Shown one piece after another: positions 23,270 to 34,779 of a stretch of 64,000 nucleotides of DNA. The notes under the pieces are model-generated. The model was not told the DNA's origin, did no database searches, and saw only the letters and a program-made list of their open reading frames with translations. A program made the translations under genes and the position numbers. Numbering within the stretch: the stretch's first letter is position 1; the number at the start of each line of letters is the position of its first letter. Source of the DNA: Papio anubis. Its lineage: Eukaryota > Chordata > Mammalia > Primates > Cercopithecidae. The DNA lies in the NCBI RefSeq assembly GCF_008728515.1, contig NC_044978.1, forward strand, positions 149,292,262-149,356,261. Direction: 5' to 3'.

Positions 23270-23590
23270 TGGGAAATCTTGGGTGTAAGCGGAAAGATTA
23301 AGTAGTTGATTTTGATTAGAGATGCCCCAAGAGTAGAAGAAAATAAGTTTGGAAAGGCTGTTGAAGATAAATCATCAAAGACTACGAAGGCCAGAAGTTA
23401 AGAAACTTGGAATTGATTTCTGGCATTGGGAAGCTTTCAAAATCTTCGAAAAGAAATAATTAAAAAATTGCTTTAGAATTATTAATTTACCAGCTATATA
23501 TAAAAGGATTAAAGTAGGAAGGACTTGGAGAGGGAGAGTAATGAATCAGAAGGCTCTGACAATTATCTGAGAGGGTGATGAGTTTGAACT
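23270..23590 (-). mobile_element. Possible L2 fragment
   Basis: 'aaagactacgaaggccagaagttaagaaacttggaattgatttctggcattgggaagc' resembles antisense L2 ('..ggccttgtaggccatggtaaggagtttggattttattctaagtgcaatgggaagcc'). Weak but ordered. Confidence 0.45.
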
Positions 23591-23596
23591 TGTGCT

Positions 23597-24080
23597 GTCT
23601 AATATGGTAGCCACTTGCCACATTTGACTGTTGAGCATCTGAAACGTGGCTGGAACAACTGAGGCACTGAATTTTAAATTTAGTTCAACTTAAATTTAAA
23701 AACTGCTACTTAATTCAGTTATTGGAATTGTTTTTCATATGTAAGTGGAGCAACATGGATATGTGAATCTATTTTTTTCCACTATAAATCTTACGAAATC
23801 TCAGTGTAGTGAATTTCCAATGAAATTCATCTGAACTCAAATATGTGGTGGGTGTAAAATTACACACCAAGTATTTAGAATACATAATTAAAAGTGTAAA
23901 GCACCTCATTAGTAACTATTTATATGATTACATTTTATAATATTTTAGGCATATTAGGTTAAATATTATATATTATTAAAATTAGTTTGAATTGGTTTTC
24001 AGAAACTTTTTATAATGTGGTTATTGGAAAGTTTGCAATTATATATGTGGTTTATATGATATTTCTATTGGGCATGTCTG
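23597..24080. mobile_element. hAT-Charlie-type MITE
   Basis: 'gctgtctaatatggtagccacttgccacatttgactgttgagcatctgaaacgtggctgg' at one end and 'gtggttattggaaagtttgcaattatatatgtggtttatatgatatttctattggg' at the other are the characteristic 'TCTAATAxGGTAGCCAC' and 'xxTTCTATTGGxC' blocks of a common hAT-Charlie non-autonomous family. The exact MER name was not determined. Confidence 0.7.
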
Positions 24081-24770
24081 GTCTGAATAATTTGTGGTAG
24101 TTTTCAAAAGAGAGAGTGAGCCTCATTTATTAAGCACTATGGATGTAGAATAGAGTAAATTGTTAGAACTTGGGTAAATTCAAGCAGAAGTAGTGGATGG
24201 GGCTGTGGCAATGTAGAAGGTGTAGAAACGTGGTTGGGGCAGAAACATACTCTCCCATGAGGGAACTCAAGCTGGGGGAGGGGAGACTCATGCAGATACC
24301 CTGGAGAGAGTTGTTGGCTGTTTGAGGCTTGCAGCCTTAGGAAAAACAATAGTATTACAACTGATATTAGAAATTGGTTGTAGCTATTGTTAGAGTATCC
24401 AAGCATGGGGACTAAGCCTAATAATATGGAATCTAGATATGACAAGGGGAATGGTAGGATTCTGGCAGATATATCAATATGCTCTAAAGGAACAGGGAAA
24501 TAATGAGTTCCATGGAAGGGAGCTGAGAAGACCCAAGTGATGTTATCAGAACCCATTTCACTGGGATTACAGTATGGGACAGATGTCAGTTCCACAAGGT
24601 AGGAGTATTAGAAAAAGGATAAGTGCTTTGACTTGACCAGTAGGTCACATGTATACTCAGGGATCAGCATTGCATAATTGAGTCCTAGGTCTATTTGGCA
24701 AGAAAGAAATCTGAACACTTAGCAGTTATGCCTGGGTACTGACCCTGGGTGTAAAAAGAGTACAAATTTT
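24081..24770. other. No recognised feature; longest chance ORF on minus strand
   Basis: The minus strand is open from 24137 to 24595 (152 codons). The peptide is S/P/L-rich with no recognisable domain, no Kozak support and no splice context. It is most likely a chance ORF in G/A-rich plus-strand DNA. Confidence 0.5.
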
Positions 24771-25055
24771 CGGCAGGTACCGTGGCTTATGCCTATAATC
24801 ACAGCACTTTGGGAGGCAGAGGCAGGTGGATCACCTGAGGTCAGGAGTTCGAGACCAGCCTGGCCAACATGATGAAACCCCATCTCTACTAAAAACACAA
24901 AAATTAGCTGGTTATGGTGACAGGCACCAGTAATCCCAGCTACTCAGGAGGCTGAGGCAGCAGAATTGCTTGAACCTGGGAAGGCAGAGGTTGCAGTGAG
25001 CTGAGACCGTGCCATTGTACTCCAGCCTGGGCGACAAGAGTGAAACTCTGTCTCA
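24771..25055 (+). mobile_element. Alu SINE with 18-bp TSD
   Basis: Sense Alu beginning 'cggcaggtaccgtggcttatgcc' and ending 'gtgaaactctgtctc'. The flanks 24753-24770 and 25056-25073 (AAAAAGAGTACAAATTTT-type) match at 17 of 18 positions. The poly(A) is very short because the TSD itself starts with A residues. Confidence 0.97.
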
Positions 25056-25339
25056 AAAAAGAGTACGAATTTTAAGATCCCATGTATTATAGAAGAAGAG
25101 TTAGCTGGAGACTTAACACACTTCTAAACTTTTGAGACTGATTACAGAATTGGTGAGGACATCTGTGGGTTCAGCAGTAAAAATCTAGGCAGGACTAAAA
25201 AAGGCAGTAGAAAGTGGGGAAAGAAGCAATCACCATTTTGGATAAGAGGGAGCAGGGAGGAGACAGGAGAAGATGATTATCTGGTTCATGCCAAGACAGA
25301 AAATAATAACAAAGGGATAGGATTGGTTTTGCCTGGGAA

Positions 25340-25620
25340 AACAAATGATTTTTATTTACCTTATGTGGAATTTGCTCATATACATTTGAAATGTTGACAA
25401 GACATCAACTAGAACTAGAGAATGGAAAGGTTATCAGGATTGGAGGCTCAAATTTGAAAGTTTTCCTCATTTGATAAATTATTTGCAGTGAGGTTACCAA
25501 GTCTGGAGACAATGAAAGTTTAGAAGCCAAGGACAAATTCTTTTGGGAACCCACCAGTTAGCAGGTGGGAGGATGCAAAATATGAGAAGTGTTTTACTAT
25601 TTTTAAGAGTCTTTGCCTCT
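25340..25620 (-). mobile_element. Possible L2 fragment
   Basis: 'catttgaaatgttgacaagacatcaactag', 'gttatcaggattggaggctcaaatttgaaagtt' resembles the antisense L2 'gacatccaagtggagatgtcgagtaggcag...ctggagctcagg' region. Low identity. Confidence 0.4.
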
Positions 25621-26109
25621 ATTATGATCAGAATGCTAATCATTAATAAGTAATGAGATGTGACTGCCAAGTGATCAAAATGTTCATTTTGGCACATCAA
25701 TGAATTCTCTCTCTAATAATCAACAGAAAGCATTGGCATTGATTTGGACTGTATAATTGGAAATATATGATGAGGGGAAAAAGAGTAAGATGGTTTTCAA
25801 GGTTGTTTTCACCAGGATTATGGGAGCCCAGTGAATTATAGTTTTCCAATATATGGAAAAACTTTTAAAGTATTGGCATATGTTCTTTATGAGCTAGATA
25901 TAGAAACTTCTTCCCAAGTCATGTTTTTGGAAGAACTGACAATATCTCCCTCCAACTTGACTCTTTGTAGATTCCAGAAGTGTTTCTCCTTTCTGTCTGT
26001 AATGACTTGCAACATCATCTATCATTTCAACAGACTTTCATGGCATGTTACAAATTTATTTTACATTGATTATCTCTTTATTTGGCATAAAGGAACTTCT
26101 TAACTTCAC
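25621..26109. other. No recognised feature
   Basis: A 90-codon plus-strand frame at 25831-26103 shows no domain. Nothing assignable. Confidence 0.45.
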
Positions 26110-27440
26110 CAAAGCAAATAATAGTGTGTGATGGTTACAGTTGGGAAGGTTTCCTGTAAACATCTCATTTCATTCTTGTTGGGGAGTAGGATTGGTCTTT
26201 GTCAACTTCATTACAGAGGTATGTTGATTTGGCCAGGAGAGGTTATGTTATGCAGTGACATCAAAAGACAAAATCAACAGACAACATCAAAATATCTCTG
26301 GCTTACAAGAACAATGGCCATCAAGGACACATCCACCATGATGTTGTTCTATATCACCTTCACTCTGGGACTCAGGCTGATGAATCATCCTATGCCCAGA
26401 ACATCGTCAGTTGCGGCGGAAGGAAAAGTGCATAGAGAAGCCCACACCGGCTCTTGAAGTTTTCAGTGGAAAAGTCATAACTCAAATGGTTTCATCTAGT
26501 TTCACTAGAGTGAGAATCTTTATAGAGAGGAGGGCAGCAAATATTCATGAGTCTATCACAGATGTCCCTTTGGGATATCCTCACCCCTTTCTGTCTGCTG
26601 AATCAGTCTGCTACTGTCCAAGACATTAGAGCCCGAGTACAATGTTTTGATTACACTTTTCAGTCAATAAAAGGATAACTTGATCCATTATATTGAACCA
26701 ATATGATATTTTGCCTAGGATTGAGATGATGGAGTTCCCTTCAGACAATAACTTGACAAGGAGGAGGAAAATAGTTGAGGCAAGAGAATGTCAACTGCCA
26801 TGGACCTATGCTGATGCAAACTTTTCATCCTCCTTCCTGATGGTGTTGAAAATAATGCATTCACCAGATCAGCTGGGACATAGTCAGACATCACATCCAG
26901 CACAGCTGATGTAATTAGGGCCACCATTTGGTTAAGTTTATGGTAATCACCAGCCATCCACCACAATCTCATGGGATTTTGCAGGGGCTATGCTGTGTAT
27001 CTGTTAAAATTCTTGAGGGTGTTGCTACTCTCTGCTATCCTACCTGGTATCTGTGATTGCTTCTGATTTACAATCTTCCCAGAGGAAAAGGGACTGTTTC
27101 AAAAGTTTGGCTATTCCTATCATAATGACTCTTATTACACAGATCAGGCATCTATTGGGAGAGCTGCTACATGTATCCACTCCAATATACTCAGGGACCA
27201 GAAAAATGGTAACAAAATAGATCCTTGAATTTCTTAGATCTACCGTGATGTGGACCTGAGCTAGGACTCCATTTATACTCTGCCTCTATTTGCTTATTTT
27301 TTAACAGATGGGGCATAGTGATATTTTAATTTGGTTGATGTCAATCACCACTCAGATCCTGTATCCAGTAGTCTTCAAAAAAAATATTTTATTTTTCTTT
27401 CCGCTGTTTGGTTCATCTGGTTATTAACTAAATAATAAAC
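26110..27440 (-). mobile_element. ERV-L-like (class III) internal sequence, pol, antisense
   Basis: The minus strand reads, with many stops and frameshifts, as the protease/RT part of a class III endogenous retrovirus. The best part is the RT start at 26715-26972. Upstream on the same strand (about 27080-27220), short peptides of the type VPEYIGVDTC and VIMIGIAK precede RT in the order expected for ERV-L. No intact gene. LTR ends were not found. Confidence 0.65.
26715..26972 (-). pseudogene. Endogenous retroviral reverse transcriptase remnant
   Basis: The 85-codon open stretch begins RLWWMAGDYHKLNQMV and continues to DLVNALFSTP. This is the order of the retroviral RT 'W...DYRxLN' and 'DLxxAFFxxP' motifs (fingers/palm entry) typical of ERV-L and related elements. 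The first catalytic aspartate region is recognisable, but the remainder of RT, including the second catalytic box, is scrambled by indels. Non-functional. Confidence 0.75.
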
Positions 27441-28650
27441 TGAGAGAAACTCTCTAAAAGAAAAAGGTACTTATTTGGGAATAGAGTATTGCAATAGGAA
27501 TACATGTGCCATAGTAAATTATGTGTGTGCTCAGGGAAGTAAAGGGTGACAAAGATCTTAAAGGAAAAATGAGGAGGATTATATACTTGTTTTGAAATTA
27601 TTGTTGTTGGCTACAGGGATCAGGGATCAATAATGGGTGATGCCAGTCTGAGGTTAGACAGGCAGTTGCTGGGCAGATGTCCTTGCTGAAGAATTTTTTG
27701 TGTGTGAGGTTGCGGTGACCTTTGCCCAAAGTTGTGTGTTTTGCAGTCTGCTGTGTTAGTTTTGTTATCGGGCATACAAACATATAAGCGTGAGAACCCT
27801 CTCTTTACTGACTTTCCTCAGCTCTACTTGTCAGAGTTTTTGTTGGTGGTGTTGTTTGTTTGTTTTAACACACGTGCCTCCATTTGATTTTGACTTTAAC
27901 ATAGTAAATGGCTGTAGATTGCTTTGGGGAATGATTTTGAGAATCTTAATCATATATACTTTCTATAGCATTATGGGGTCTTTATTTAATGGGTTCCAGC
28001 TTCCCCTTTAGTTGATGGGTTTTGGAACTGAAAACTACCTCATGTCTGGTAGGTCTAAGAGAGATCATCATTCTCCAGTGCAGTAGCTGCTCATCAGCTC
28101 TTGACCAATTTGCTCATGTAAGACAAGCTATGCGCTTGTGGGCTGCCCAAGTCATCTTGCTCTTAGGAATACAAAGGTCTATTAGCCCCTTTTGCCGTCC
28201 TAGTTTCTGCTGCCTGCTGTAGTAATTATTTCTATCATATCTCTGATGATTAAGGATGATATCTGACCTCTGGAATTTTACAGTATTATCATCCCCATTG
28301 CCTCATTGACAGTAAGAAGTGCAGTTTCATGGCAACGTCTCCTGCCATCGACCTTGGCTGAAGAGGGCAGACATTACCAAGATTCTCAGTAATGTCAGTG
28401 TTTGCCTCATTAAGGCATTCCTTATTGATTCAGTGAAGCAACTGATTTTTTTTTTTTAACCTCTCCCTCAGGATCATACAGCTGATAAGTTCTCTGATCT
28501 CACATAATAATACATTCTTGTTTGCCCACTGCTCCGAACTCACTGACTCCTTCAATATTCTTCCAATACAACTCTGGCACTTTCGTGTCTAACAATCTGT
28601 AGGTAGCCATCCAAGAAACCAGTGCAGACTATCTTCAAGTGTTACCACTC
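27441..28650 (-). mobile_element. Probable antisense ERV-like sequence (LTR or gag region), decayed
   Basis: Antisense text such as 'tgcagtagctgctcatcagctcttgaccaatttgctcatgtaagacaagc' and 'gttctctgatctcacataataatacattcttgtttgcccactgctc' reads like a long decayed retroviral internal segment. It lies upstream, on the minus strand, of the pol remnant at 26.1-27.4 kb, the position expected of gag. Family identity is uncertain. Confidence 0.4.
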
Positions 28651-28669
28651 CACAATTTATATGCTAAAG

Positions 28670-28860
28670 CAGTGGTTCTCAGAACTGGGACTGTATCAGA
28701 ATTCCCTGGAGGGCTTGTTAGAACACAAATGTCTGGGCACTACACCACAGTTTATGGTTTAGTAGTTCTTATAGGGGGCCTGAAATTTTGCATTTCTAAC
28801 ACGTACCCAGGTAATACTGCTGCTGCACTGGTCTAGGCACAATACTCTGAGGACCATTTG
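28670..28860 (+). mobile_element. MER5A-type hAT-Charlie MITE
   Basis: Starts 'cagtggttctcagaactgg', then 'tcagaattccctggagggcttgttagaacacaaatg', 'gggggcctgaaattttgcatttctaac', 'acccaggtaatactgctgctgc', and ends near 'gaggaccatttg'. This is the full MER5A order. Confidence 0.92.
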
Positions 28861-29062
28861 GCTAGACTGTGAGGTCATCATCCAGCTTTGTAATCTCTCT
28901 GTTTCCCAACTCATTGTTAAATTTTGTCTTCTTCACATGTTTTGCAATGTTGGTAACACAGATGTGCAGTGTTTTATAAAGCTCAGATGAACATATGATA
29001 AGCAAGTTTTGGAATATATTTTTGTTTGCTCACTTACAGTAGCACTACGTTGATTCATAGTA

Positions 29063-29169
29063 GAGTAGTCCCTCCTTATCTGCAGTTTCGCTTTCTGTGG
29101 TTTTTAGGTACCTGAGGTCAACCATGGTCTGAAAATAAGTGAGGATAGTGCAACAAGATATTTTGAGAC

Positions 29170-29213
<44 letters not shown>

Positions 29214-29458
29214 GATAGATAGATAGATTGAGAGACAGAGACCACATTCACATAACTTTTATTATAGCATATTATGATAATTGTTCTATTTTATTATAGT
29301 TATTAATCTCTTTCTATGCCTAATTTATAAATTAATCTTTGTCATAGGTACATATATATGCAAAAAATGTAATATATATTGAGGTCAGTACTATCAGTGG
29401 TTCGGGCAACTACTGAGCATTTTGGAACACATCTCCCATGGGTAAGTGAGGGCTGCTG
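29063..29458. mobile_element. Tigger-derived MITE with TA TSD
   Basis: Left end GAGTAGTCCCTCCTTATCTGC, then 'tttcgctttctgtggtttttaggtacctgaggtcaaccatggtctg'. Right end 'cccatgggtaagtgagggctgctg'. The ends are inverted repeats of the Tigger/MER44-MER8 kind, flanked by TA at 29061-29062 and 29459-29460. A GATA/TAGA microsatellite has grown inside (29168-29227). Confidence 0.88.
29168..29227 (+). repeat. (GATA)n microsatellite
   Basis: About 13 GATA units with one shortened interruption (GATGATAGATAG) near 29211. It lies where related elements carry a short GAGAGA run, so it is a de novo expansion within the MITE. Confidence 0.97.
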
Positions 29459-29460
29459 TA

Positions 29461-31509
29461 CTTACTTTAGGGTAAGTTACAATTCTGTAGTGACTCCTAA
29501 AATTCCTCAGTTTTTTTTCCTTAGGCTAGATGAGTGATCGTGGTAAATGTTTTCCATTTCAGTGAGGCCTAAGGTCTACTCTGATTGGACTTCAACTGGC
29601 TTCCACATTTAAGAGAGACTAGATCCTCAATAGATATTCTAGAAATTCATATTTTAAAAAGAATAAAGCAGATAACATCTTACCATATCCTAAATTAACA
29701 TTTAGCTCTATATTGAATTTTAAATATAATATTTCAGTCACTGAATGAATTCCAGGATAATAAAATGAGCCAGAATAGAGTCTTAGAAGAAGACTGACAG
29801 TGAGCAATTTTCTGTCCAATGAATATTCAGATTAGGCTCCTCACCCCAGCTTACATCTCTCTCCTCATAAGTCAGCTTGTCTAGGTACAGGCTACCAAGG
29901 ATCAATTGTGAATTTTAGATGTTCAGCAAGCCGTCAGATGGTACTTAGACGTTTCCAAGGAAACAGCTTTGCTTATCAGCAGTTGTCTCCACAGAAAGAC
30001 CAACTTTAAATACACCACCTCCTGGATATAGAAGCAATCAGCTATCGTACTTGTACCACTTACAAGCCCACAAACCATATTTAAACTATACTATAGGCAA
30101 AAATAAAAGCATCTCGTGATCTTCTTCCTTAGAAATATAGGTACCATGAAATCTTATATAATTGAGATTCCTTCATTTTTAGTATAAATAAAGGACTTTT
30201 GCATAAAACTCTTAAAATATTGAATAATGTGGCTTAGGCACAATAATTGAATTTTATTGATTTCTCCTGTGTCTTGGTATAATTTTAAGCAATATTATTT
30301 TAAACTTTTATGTTTAGAACTTTATGACATAATGTTTTAATCTGTAAAGCTGATTCCACAAGTTAATTAATTGCAATTCTATAGCAAACTTGGGAGCACA
30401 GTGTAAATTTGGACCATGATTCATAGAATATGAAATTTTAGTAAAAATTGAGAACCTATGTGCCTATACAATGTTTAAAATTGCCCATGTGGAAGAATAT
30501 TACATGTATTCAGAGGAATGCTAAATGAATTAAATGCATACCTCTGACAGTGTGGAAACACTGTCATCACTGTCCCTCAAGTCTGCAGTAAGCATATTTA
30601 CATGGCTTCAAGTCTACTAGCAGCCCCCTGCAAGGTTCCTTGGGTGATCTGGTTCTCTCTAAATCCACTGTAGGCCTATATACATATCATTCCCACAGAG
30701 AAAATAGACTTGTAGAAAATGCACTTTAGCATTATTGATTGGTTAACCTTTAAAATAGCCCCTTGTCTTAAGATTTTAAAGCTTCACTTTTTCTTTGCCA
30801 AGGACTGTGCTAATAAGCAAGATAAAAGGGCAGAGAAGCAAGCAGTGCCAGTTTGGGAAGGTGATTTTAGACTTAATTTGTTTGCTTTCCAATTGGGCCT
30901 AATGTTGGACTAATGTACTTAATCTGCCTGGGTTGTAACAAGGAAAAATATGTATGAATTTATATTTATAATTTTGAGGAGTTTACAAAATCATTTGAAA
31001 GTTAAACTTGTTGGTATATGAGACACAGAACAATAAATGAGTATATAAACAAAAGCTACACTGCTTCCTTTATAATCAGAGAAGTCTTCATGAAAGGACA
31101 GAGACCCAGTTGGGCCTTGAAAAAATATAGGATATTTTTAGTATGTATGTCTACTAATAGGAGTTATCAAAAATGCAAGATTTCCAAGACTGATCCTAAT
31201 ATCTCTTTAATAATAGATGTTTCCTCAAGACATTTATCAAGAAGAAATAACTGGAAAGGTGAGCAAAGATGTGTGTATATGTTTGTTCATAATACCTTTG
31301 TTTATATCCATTTAAATGAGGCTCTGTAGGGAATTTATAATTAAATTATAATATCACCATTCAACTGGAATATTGAAGGATGAGGTAGACCTTTGTTTTT
31401 ATGTATTGAGTGTAAATAGCAAGTTACAGAGGAGCAAAATGCCTTCGCTAGTGTTTTTATGCTCTTTGAAAGCTTTACTTTGATATGGTGAATACTTTTT
31501 CTTTATAGT
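29461..31509. other. No strong feature
   Basis: AT-rich sequence. 'cagagaagtcttcatgaaaggacagagacccagttgggccttgaa' at 31077-31121 resembles antisense L2, but the match is short. Nothing else recognised. Confidence 0.45.
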
Positions 31510-31830
31510 AATAATAACTACTACTGCCATTACTACCTCTATGACTCTTCCAGGCTTCCCATATTGCAAGCGTTGTATATCAAATGTCACACATGCTATT
31601 TTGATAAACCTCGTAAACACTCTGAGCTGAATATTATTTGATAGATGAGTAAGTTGAGAAGTTAAGCAACTTGCCCAAGTTTGCACAGTCATTTGCTTGC
31701 AGAGGTGGGACTCAAACTCACCTATCTTTCTCAAATATGTTTTACTTTCATCCTGTCATTTAATTATCACAGCAATCCTATGAGAGAGACTGAGTAATTA
31801 TCGTTTATACATTTGTGGATAAATATAATT
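31510..31830 (-). mobile_element. MIR SINE, antisense, possibly two copies
   Basis: 'gataaacctcgtaaacactctgagctgaatattatttgatagatgagtaagttgagaagttaagcaacttgcccaagtttgcacagtc...gtgggactcaaactcacc' is antisense MIR core. A second similar start ('tttaattatcacagcaatcctatgagagagactgag') follows at 31758-31800. Confidence 0.8.
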
Positions 31831-31891
31831 CATTTTTACATTTACACATCTTCTATCAAGAGGGACATCAATTTTTGTAACACTCTAGTGT

Positions 31892-31917
31892 TTTTTTGTT
31901 TGTTTGTTTGTTTGTTT
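31892..31917 (+). repeat. (TTTG)n microsatellite
   Basis: Six TTTG units preceded by a T run. Confidence 0.9.
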
Positions 31918-32081
31918 CCTTAACTACTGACCTCTTTCTGTGGAGCTGGAGCAAGGCTCCTGATTGTTAAGTTTGGGACAGGACCTAGGTAGGAGTGGTA
32001 TCACTCCATCCTCCCTCTTCCTTTAGGAACTCAGATACCTGTAAGAGGGATGCATTCAACTCTCCTTCTCCATGCTGTAAG

Positions 32082-32477
32082 GTGTTTTATTTTCTTTAAA
32101 ATTTAATTATGTTTTATCTTACATTCTAGGATACATGTGCGGGATGCGCAGGTTTGTTACATAAGTAAATGTGTACCATGGTGGTTTGGTGCACCTATCA
32201 GCCCATCACCTGGGTATTAAGCCCAGCATACATTAGCTATTTATCCTGATGCCCCCCATCCCCCTGCCCCTCCAACAGGTCCCAGCATGTGTTGTTCCCC
32301 TCCTTGTGTCCATGTGTTCTCATTGTTCAGCTCCCACTTATAAGTGAGAACATGTGGTGTTTGGTTTTCTGTTCCTGTGTTAGTTTGCTGAGGATAATGG
32401 CTTCCAGCTCCATCCATGTCCCTGCAAAGGACATGATCTCCTTCCTTTTTATGGAAGCATAGTATTCCGTGGAGTAT
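32082..32477 (-). mobile_element. L1PA 3' end insertion (5'-truncated) with 10-bp TSD
   Basis: Antisense L1 3' UTR: 'tctaggatacatgtgcgggatgcgcaggtttgttacataagtaaatgtgtaccatggtgg', 'cagctcccacttataagtgagaacatgtggtgtttgg', ending in the ORF2 C-terminal 'atggaagcatagtattccgtggagtatat'. The TSD ATGCTGTAAG is exact at 32072-32081 and 32478-32487. A primate-age copy, about 396 bp. Confidence 0.95.
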
Positions 32478-32487
32478 ATGCTGTAAG

Positions 32488-33065
32488 TTTTAAAGGGGAA
32501 GTCTTCTTTGCAGGGAGGCTACTCATTGTCTAATGCTGCCTACAATGGGTCAGCTAAGTCTGTGTCATTCTGGGGCTCATTATCAGAATGTATATCCTGA
32601 TAATGTTGTTTCATAAGTAAGCCCCATCTGCAACGTATTATCAGAAATAAAAGTGCTATTTAAATTTCTCCTTGTGTGAATTTTTTAATCGAATTCCATG
32701 GTAGTTGAATCAGAACCAGGAAAGAGTAAAAAGGGTGCATGGATTGGGTCCCCTTTAATGTGGAATCAAAGTGAACTTGATTATTTGGCAGCAGGCGAAA
32801 GCAAGGCAAGAACACTGAACAGTCCTCATTACGAACTTGTTCTTAGAGGTTAAATTTATAATTAGGTAAGTACAGGAGGGTGAGACCAAGTTTGGCAATA
32901 ATTCACTGGAAAAACTTAGCGGCTTAATTTGATCACAGATACCATGATTGGAGACTACTACATGATTGTGAGGGTGTGTAAACCAGGATGGTGAGTGATT
33001 TGAAAGCAACATTACTTCAGCCATTCAGAAAATACTTCTTGAGTGTCTTTCATATGTCATAATTA
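32488..33065. other. No recognised feature
   Basis: No assignable repeat or coding sequence. Confidence 0.5.
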
Positions 33066-33310
33066 GCTTAGTGTTTATGAGTTTGGTCTTTGGAGCAACA
33101 TTGCCATGCTGTCACTTAATTCTCTATGTGAGTTGACTTGAGTCAATTCACTCAGTCTCTGTGAGCTTCCTATTTCTCACTTGTACAACAGGGATAAGAG
33201 TCACACCCGTCATATAAGGTTTTGTGAGAATCTGATGAATTAATAACTGCTAAGCGTTAAGAAAGTGATAAGCATGTAGTAAAATCTTGATAAGTATTAG
33301 CTATTGTTAC
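33066..33310 (+). mobile_element. MIR SINE
   Basis: Sense MIR: 'gagtttggtctttggagcaacattgcc', 'cactcagtctctgtgagcttcctatttctcacttgtacaacagggataagag', 'gttttgtgagaatctgatgaattaataactgc', 'ataagtattagctattg'. Nearly complete. Confidence 0.85.
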
Positions 33311-33499
33311 TAATTTTATTGTTATTTATTATTTTATAATAATAATAAAAATATTGCACCTATGAATTTAATTACCCCCCAGATGATGACTCCTAATTGA
33401 ATGTCTTTAACTTTGATATTACTATTTTTCCCTTCCAGGTTTGCTCACTTAAAATCATCTCTGAGCTTAACATACTGGAAACTGCTTTCATGTGTGTCC

Positions 33500-33730
33500 C
33501 TGAAACTTGCTCCTCTTAGGGTCTTCTTTATATGAATAAATGCCGTAATTGTCTATTGGTTTGTATAAGCTAGAAACATAGGTGTCACCCTTAATATTCT
33601 TTCCTTTTAACTGCCACATAAGTCCTTCATCAAGTCCTGTTAGCTTTACCTTCCAAAAGAGATTTGTACTTTTTTGCTTTCTAACTGCAACATCAATAAG
33701 CCCTCCATTACACCTTGCCTGAATGAACTA
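33500..33730 (+). mobile_element. L2 LINE, part 1 (split copy)
   Basis: 'taagctagaaacataggtgtcacccttaatattctttccttt' and 'tcatcaagtcctgttagctttaccttcc' match the sense L2 ORF2 3' coding region order. Interrupted at 33730 by a Tigger MITE and resumed at 34082. Confidence 0.85.
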
Positions 33731-34081
33731 CAGATGCTCCTTGATGTGCAATGAGGTTACATCCTGATAAACCCATTGTAAGTTGAAAATATGATGAGTT
33801 GAAAATGCATTTAATACACTTACCCTGCCAAATATCATAGCTTAGCCTATCCTACCTTAAATTGCCCAGCCCACAGTTGGGCAAAATCATTTAACATAAA
33901 CCCTACTTTATAATAAAGTGTTGAATATCTCATGCAACTTATCAAATACTGTACTGAAAGTGAAAAACAGAATGGTTGTATGGATAGTCGAAGTATGGTT
34001 TCTACTGAACGTGTATCACTTTCACACTATCGTAAAGCTGAAAAATAGTAAGTTGAACCATCATGAGTCAGGCACCATCTG
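33731..34081. mobile_element. Tigger-type MITE inserted in L2, TA TSD
   Basis: Ends CAGATGCTCCTTGATG... and ...CATGAGTCAGGCACCATCTG are inverted repeats (CAGATGGTGCC on the other strand). Interior 'gataaacccattgtaagttgaaaatatgatgagttgaaaatgcatttaatacac' and 'gtaaagctgaaaaatagtaagttgaaccatc' are characteristic of the 'ACTTACGA' Tigger MITE family. TA lies on both sides (33729-33730, 34082-34083). Removing the element restores L2 'gaactattgcac'. Confidence 0.9.
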
Positions 34082-34775
34082 TATTGCACAAATTTCTTGA
34101 AAGCTTTCACTGCATCTCATCTTATACTCAGCCCATCCACTCTGTGAACAAAAGTCAGAGTGATACAAAATCATATCAAATCATATCCCTTGCTCATTTA
34201 AAGCCTGTTGGGGGCTACTTGATGTTCTTAGCATAAGACTTAAATCATTGACGATATTCTAATATCTCAGTATAACCTGACCCTTTCCTATGTTTCTGGG
34301 CTCAACTGGCGTCATGCTATATCTTGTACTTTGAGCCAAAGCTACACTCGCCCTCTTTTAGGTTCTCCAATACGACATGAATGTTTTTGCTTCAGGACCT
34401 CTGTGCAGTGCACATGCTGTTCCCTTTACCTTGAATCCCTTCTCTCCTTCACCCAGAAATATCCATAAATCTTTCAAGTCTCAGCTTAAATATAATTTCC
34501 ACAGGAAAACTTTCCTTGTATCCTAGTCTAGATCAGGACCATATTCATATTCTCAATATGCCTTATGCTTACTCCTAAAATTACTTATTGTAGTTTTAAT
34601 AAAACACTTATGTAGTTATTGGTTTAATGTTATAGATATCAATGCTTTTCCAGCTAGAAGGTAAATTCTAGGAGGGCAGAGATCATGTCCGTGTTACTCA
34701 TTCTGTGTCTTCAGGACCTGCATGATGTCTAGCAAAGAGATTACACCTAATAAATATTTATTAAATGAATGAATA
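34082..34775 (+). mobile_element. L2 LINE, part 2 with complete 3' end
   Basis: 'gtcagagtgatacaaaatcatatcaaatcatatcccttgctc', 'gaccctttcctatgtttctgg', 'cttcaggacctctgtgcagtgcacatgctgttccctttaccttgaatccc', 'aggagggcagagatcatgtcc', then the L2 end 'taataaatatttattaaatgaatgaataaagg'. One of the longest L2 copies in the window. Confidence 0.92.
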
Positions 34776-34779
34776 AAGG

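Noticed and set aside
24137..24595. 152-codon ORF on the minus strand, one of the longest in the window
   Set aside because: Low-complexity composition (S, P, L), no recognisable domain, no repeat or exon context, and such lengths are expected by chance in 64 kb.
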